A DNA stretch of 7,124 nt from Thermoprotei archaeon ex4572_64 (GTDB lineage Archaea; Thermoproteota; Thermoprotei; Thermoproteales; Thermocladiaceae). Position 1 is the first letter of the stretch; every line of letters begins with the position of its first letter. Below, piece after piece: positions 5,130 to 7,124 of this stretch. The notes beneath the pieces are model-generated. The model saw nothing but the letters and a program-made list of their open reading frames with translations, was not told the DNA's origin and did no database searches. The translations under genes and the position numbers were made by a program. Location: NCBI GenBank assembly GCA_002254895.1, contig NJDF01000044.1, positions 1-7,124 of the forward strand. The letters run 5' to 3'.

Positions 5130-6968
5130 GTGCGTTTACTATTGATTCATGCTGAAGAATTTAACTATGAGGTTAAAGATAGGGCAGTAGAAAATCCAGA
5201 ACCTATAAGTAAGACTAGAGATGAAGCTAAAAATGCACTTGTAGTCTTCATATCTGTCGAGAAGAATGATGTTAAAAGTAGAGAATTTATTAATCAAGTA
5301 GTTGATGAGATATTAAGTATTAAAAGTAAGGTTAATGCTTCAAGTATAGTAGTCTACCCATATGCACATCTAAGTCAAGAACTTGCAAGACCTGACAAGG
5401 CATTAGAAGTACTTAATGTTCTGTATGAGGAGTTGAGAAAGAGAAGTGATGTTGAAGTTGTTAAGGCACCCTTTGGTTACTACAAGGCATTTACCATTAA
5501 GTGTTTCGGTCATCCACTCTCAGAGCTTAGTAGAACTATTACTCCTAAAGTGATTGAGGAGGAGAAGAAAGAGGAGAAAGTAAGAGATTACTACCTAATA
5601 CTTACACCTGAAGGTAAAGAGTATGAGCCTGAGAAGTACGAATTTACATTAAGAGATAGAGAGTTGAAAATCCTTGTAGATAAGGAAGTATTTAAGAAAG
5701 AATTAGTAGGTGGAAAACCAAGATATCTAGATTATTGTAGAAAATTTGGTTTTGAATGGGAAGACTTATCAGATATTGGACATATGCGTTACGGTCCTGA
5801 AGCCACACTCATGCTTGAACTTGTTGAGGAATATTCATGGAAGGTTGTTAATGATTTAGGAATACCTGTCTTTAAAGTTAAGGGTACGAACATGTTTAAA
5901 CTTAGCTCTAAAGCAATATCTGAACATGCAAAACTTTTTGGTGAGAGACTCTACACTATTAGAGTTGAGAATGATGAACTTATCTTAAGATATGCTGCAT
6001 GTTTTCAACAATTCTCCATGCTTAAAGATTGGGTAATAAGTTATAGAGATTTACCTTTCGGTATTTTTGAAGTAGCTGATAGTTATAGATTTGAACAGCC
6101 AGGAGAAACAGTACTTTGTTTTAGACTTAGAAAATTCTATATGCCAGATCTTCACGTAATTAATAAAGATTTGAATGAAGCTATGATTATGGGTTTAAAA
6201 GTTCATGAGAAAATTTTTAAAGAGATTAGAAAAATTGGTCGAGACTACGTAACTCTATACAATGTTACTGAGGAATTCTATACCAGGCATAGAGACTACC
6301 TTATAGAACTTGCAAAACGTGAAGGTAAACCCATACTTGTAAGAGTACTTTCTGGTCAAAAATATTATTGGGTACTTAATGCTGAATACAACATTATTGA
6401 TGAACTTGAAAGACCTAGAGAAATAGCTACACTACAGATAGATGTAGGTAATGCTGAAAGATTTGGAATAAAGTATAGAGATGAAGCTGGAAATATAAGA
6501 TATCCAGTAATTATTCATACAGCCATTATTGGTAGTATTGAAAGATATATATACGCACTTCTAGATAAAGCAGCTATTGATGAGAAGAGTGGAAAAATAC
6601 CTAAACTTCCAACATGGCTATGCCCAGTACAGGTAAGACTAATACCAATAAGTAGAGAATATTTAAGTAAGGTTGAAGAAGTAGCTAAAATTCTTGAAGA
6701 ACATTACATCAGAGTTGATATTGATGATAGAGATGAAACTGTAAGTAAGAAAGTTAGAGATGCTGAAACATCGTGGATACCATACATAGTAGTTATTGGT
6801 GAAAAAGAAATAGAGACAGAAATGCTTAGTGTAAGAATTAGAGGTGTAGGTGTTAAGAAGATGAAAATTGAAGAATTAGTACAGATGATTAAGGAAGAGG
6901 TTAAAGATTATCCAGTAAAGAAATTAACAATACCAAAATACTTAAGTAAAAGACCAATGTACAAATAG
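5130..6968 (+). CDS. thrS: Threonyl-tRNA synthetase, archaeal type with fused editing domain
   Basis: Class II synthetase charging tRNA-Thr, 612 residues, full length for the archaeal form. Residues 1 to about 145 are the archaeal D-aminoacyl-deacylase-like editing domain that removes mischarged serine. It has YPYAHLS (76-82), APFGYYKAF (113-121) with K119, and GHPLSELSR (128-136). The catalytic core is about 200-485: the motif 1 region at 222-250, C291 in RYAACFQQF, motif 2 EVADSYRFEQPGE (314-326), H342 in DLHV, and H463 in IIHTAIIGSIER leading into motif 3 (R472). C291, H342 and H463 match the three zinc ligands of E. coli ThrRS; the first two are 51 residues apart in both. The anticodon-binding domain is about 495-612. 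The GTG start gives the family N-terminus MRLLLIH and sits about 24 nt after a TATA box, 11 bp from the divergent XPF-like start. Confidence 0.97.
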   Translation: MRLLLIHAEEFNYEVKDRAVENPEPISKTRDEAKNALVVFISVEKNDVKSREFINQVVDEILSIKSKVNASSIVVYPYAHLSQELARPDKALEVLNVLYEELRKRSDVEVVKAPFGYYKAFTIKCFGHPLSELSRTITPKVIEEEKKEEKVRDYYLILTPEGKEYEPEKYEFTLRDRELKILVDKEVFKKELVGGKPRYLDYCRKFGFEWEDLSDIGHMRYGPEATLMLELVEEYSWKVVNDLGIPVFKVKGTNMFKLSSKAISEHAKLFGERLYTIRVENDELILRYAACFQQFSMLKDWVISYRDLPFGIFEVADSYRFEQPGETVLCFRLRKFYMPDLHVINKDLNEAMIMGLKVHEKIFKEIRKIGRDYVTLYNVTEEFYTRHRDYLIELAKREGKPILVRVLSGQKYYWVLNAEYNIIDELERPREIATLQIDVGNAERFGIKYRDEAGNIRYPVIIHTAIIGSIERYIYALLDKAAIDEKSGKIPKLPTWLCPVQVRLIPISREYLSKVEEVAKILEEHYIRVDIDDRDETVSKKVRDAETSWIPYIVVIGEKEIETEMLSVRIRGVGVKKMKIEELVQMIKEEVKDYPVKKLTIPKYLSKRPMYK

Positions 6969-7027
6969 TTGCATCGAATTCCAAATAGAAAGATAGATAA
7001 CTTCTCATTACTTCTAAGATAGAAATA

Positions 7028-7040
7028 CTTAATTAATATT
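7028..7040 (+). promoter_or_regulatory. Probable TATA region for a gene starting at 7065
   Basis: CTTAATTAATATT lies about 30 nt before an ATG at 7065, the same arrangement as the other leaderless genes here. The AAGGA directly before that ATG is too close to act as a ribosome binding site. Confidence 0.35.
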
Positions 7041-7064
7041 ACTGAAAGTTGTATTGGAAAGGAA

Positions 7065-7124
7065 ATGAGTAGAAAAGAGAAATTATATCTAATCTTGAGC
7101 ATAATTATGAGATATACCTTATCT
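7065..7124 (+). CDS. Start of an unidentified gene, cut by the window end
   Basis: Twenty codons from ATG to the window edge, without a stop. The N-terminus is basic (MSRKEK) followed by hydrophobic residues (LYLILSII), which could open a membrane segment or simply a buried helix. Support comes from the TATA-like region about 30 nt upstream and from thrS ending 96 bp before. A 64-codon open frame on the opposite strand (6908-7102) overlaps the conserved end of thrS and is judged to be a shadow. Too little is present to name a function. Confidence 0.4.
   Translation, partial: MSRKEKLYLILSIIMRYTLS

Noticed and set aside
6908..7102. 64-codon minus-strand frame rich in hydrophobic residues
   Set aside because: It overlaps the conserved thrS C-terminus and the promoter of the gene at 7065; such frames are common in AT-rich sequence and no family is recognised.
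1..7124. CRISPR array, insertion sequence, toxin-antitoxin or phage genes
   Set aside because: No spaced direct repeats, transposase, terminal repeats or phage-like proteins are visible; the genes are chromosomal housekeeping.

Overview
The window reads as a piece of chromosome from an AT-rich archaeon (roughly one third G+C by eye) of the Thermoproteota (crenarchaeal) side. The reasons are a PolB1-like replicative family B polymerase, a CDP-alcohol phosphotransferase of the archaetidyl type, a short crenarchaeal-type XPF homologue, a protein lysine methyltransferase like Sulfolobus aKMT4, a pyruvoyl-dependent decarboxylase of the crenarchaeal AdoMetDC/ArgDC group, and an archaeal ThrRS. A true archaeal histone excludes Sulfolobales-like lineages, which lack histones. 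A histone-bearing, low-G+C relative of Thermofilales/Thermoproteales (Geoarchaeales-like) would fit, but that placement is inference. Arg is mostly AGA, and promoters are TATA boxes about 25-30 nt from start codons, so many genes look leaderless.

Layout: 2-1312 (+) is the 3' half of a family B DNA polymerase. 1322-1636 (-) is a small conserved-looking protein and 1692-2288 (-) the archaetidylinositol-phosphate-synthase-like membrane enzyme. They lie in the same direction 55 bp apart and converge on polB. 2341-2931 (+) is an unrecognised protein with one membrane segment, divergent from the lipid enzyme across a 52-bp gap with one central TATA element. 2932-3294 is a long non-coding stretch with an imperfect inverted repeat, leading to the histone gene 3295-3522 (+). 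3560-3964 (-) is the AdoMetDC/ArgDC proenzyme, whose reading frame runs well upstream of its first ATG and has no standard start codon. 4034-4504 (+) is the aKMT4-like methyltransferase, sharing a second bidirectional TATA region with the decarboxylase. 4495-5118 (-) is an XPF-family protein overlapping the methyltransferase tail-to-tail by 10 bp and lacking the catalytic N-terminus of the nuclease. 5130-6968 (+) is full-length threonyl-tRNA synthetase, only 11 bp from the XPF start. A new gene probably begins at 7065 and leaves the window.

Most of this is housekeeping: replication, chromatin, lipid headgroups, polyamines, repair and translation. No mobile element, CRISPR array, tRNA or rRNA was seen. 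The points most worth a second look are the XPF homologue without its ERK nuclease motif, the decarboxylase that seems to start at a non-standard codon, the histone close to a putative chromatin-protein lysine methyltransferase, the very compact divergent promoters, and the histone upstream region.
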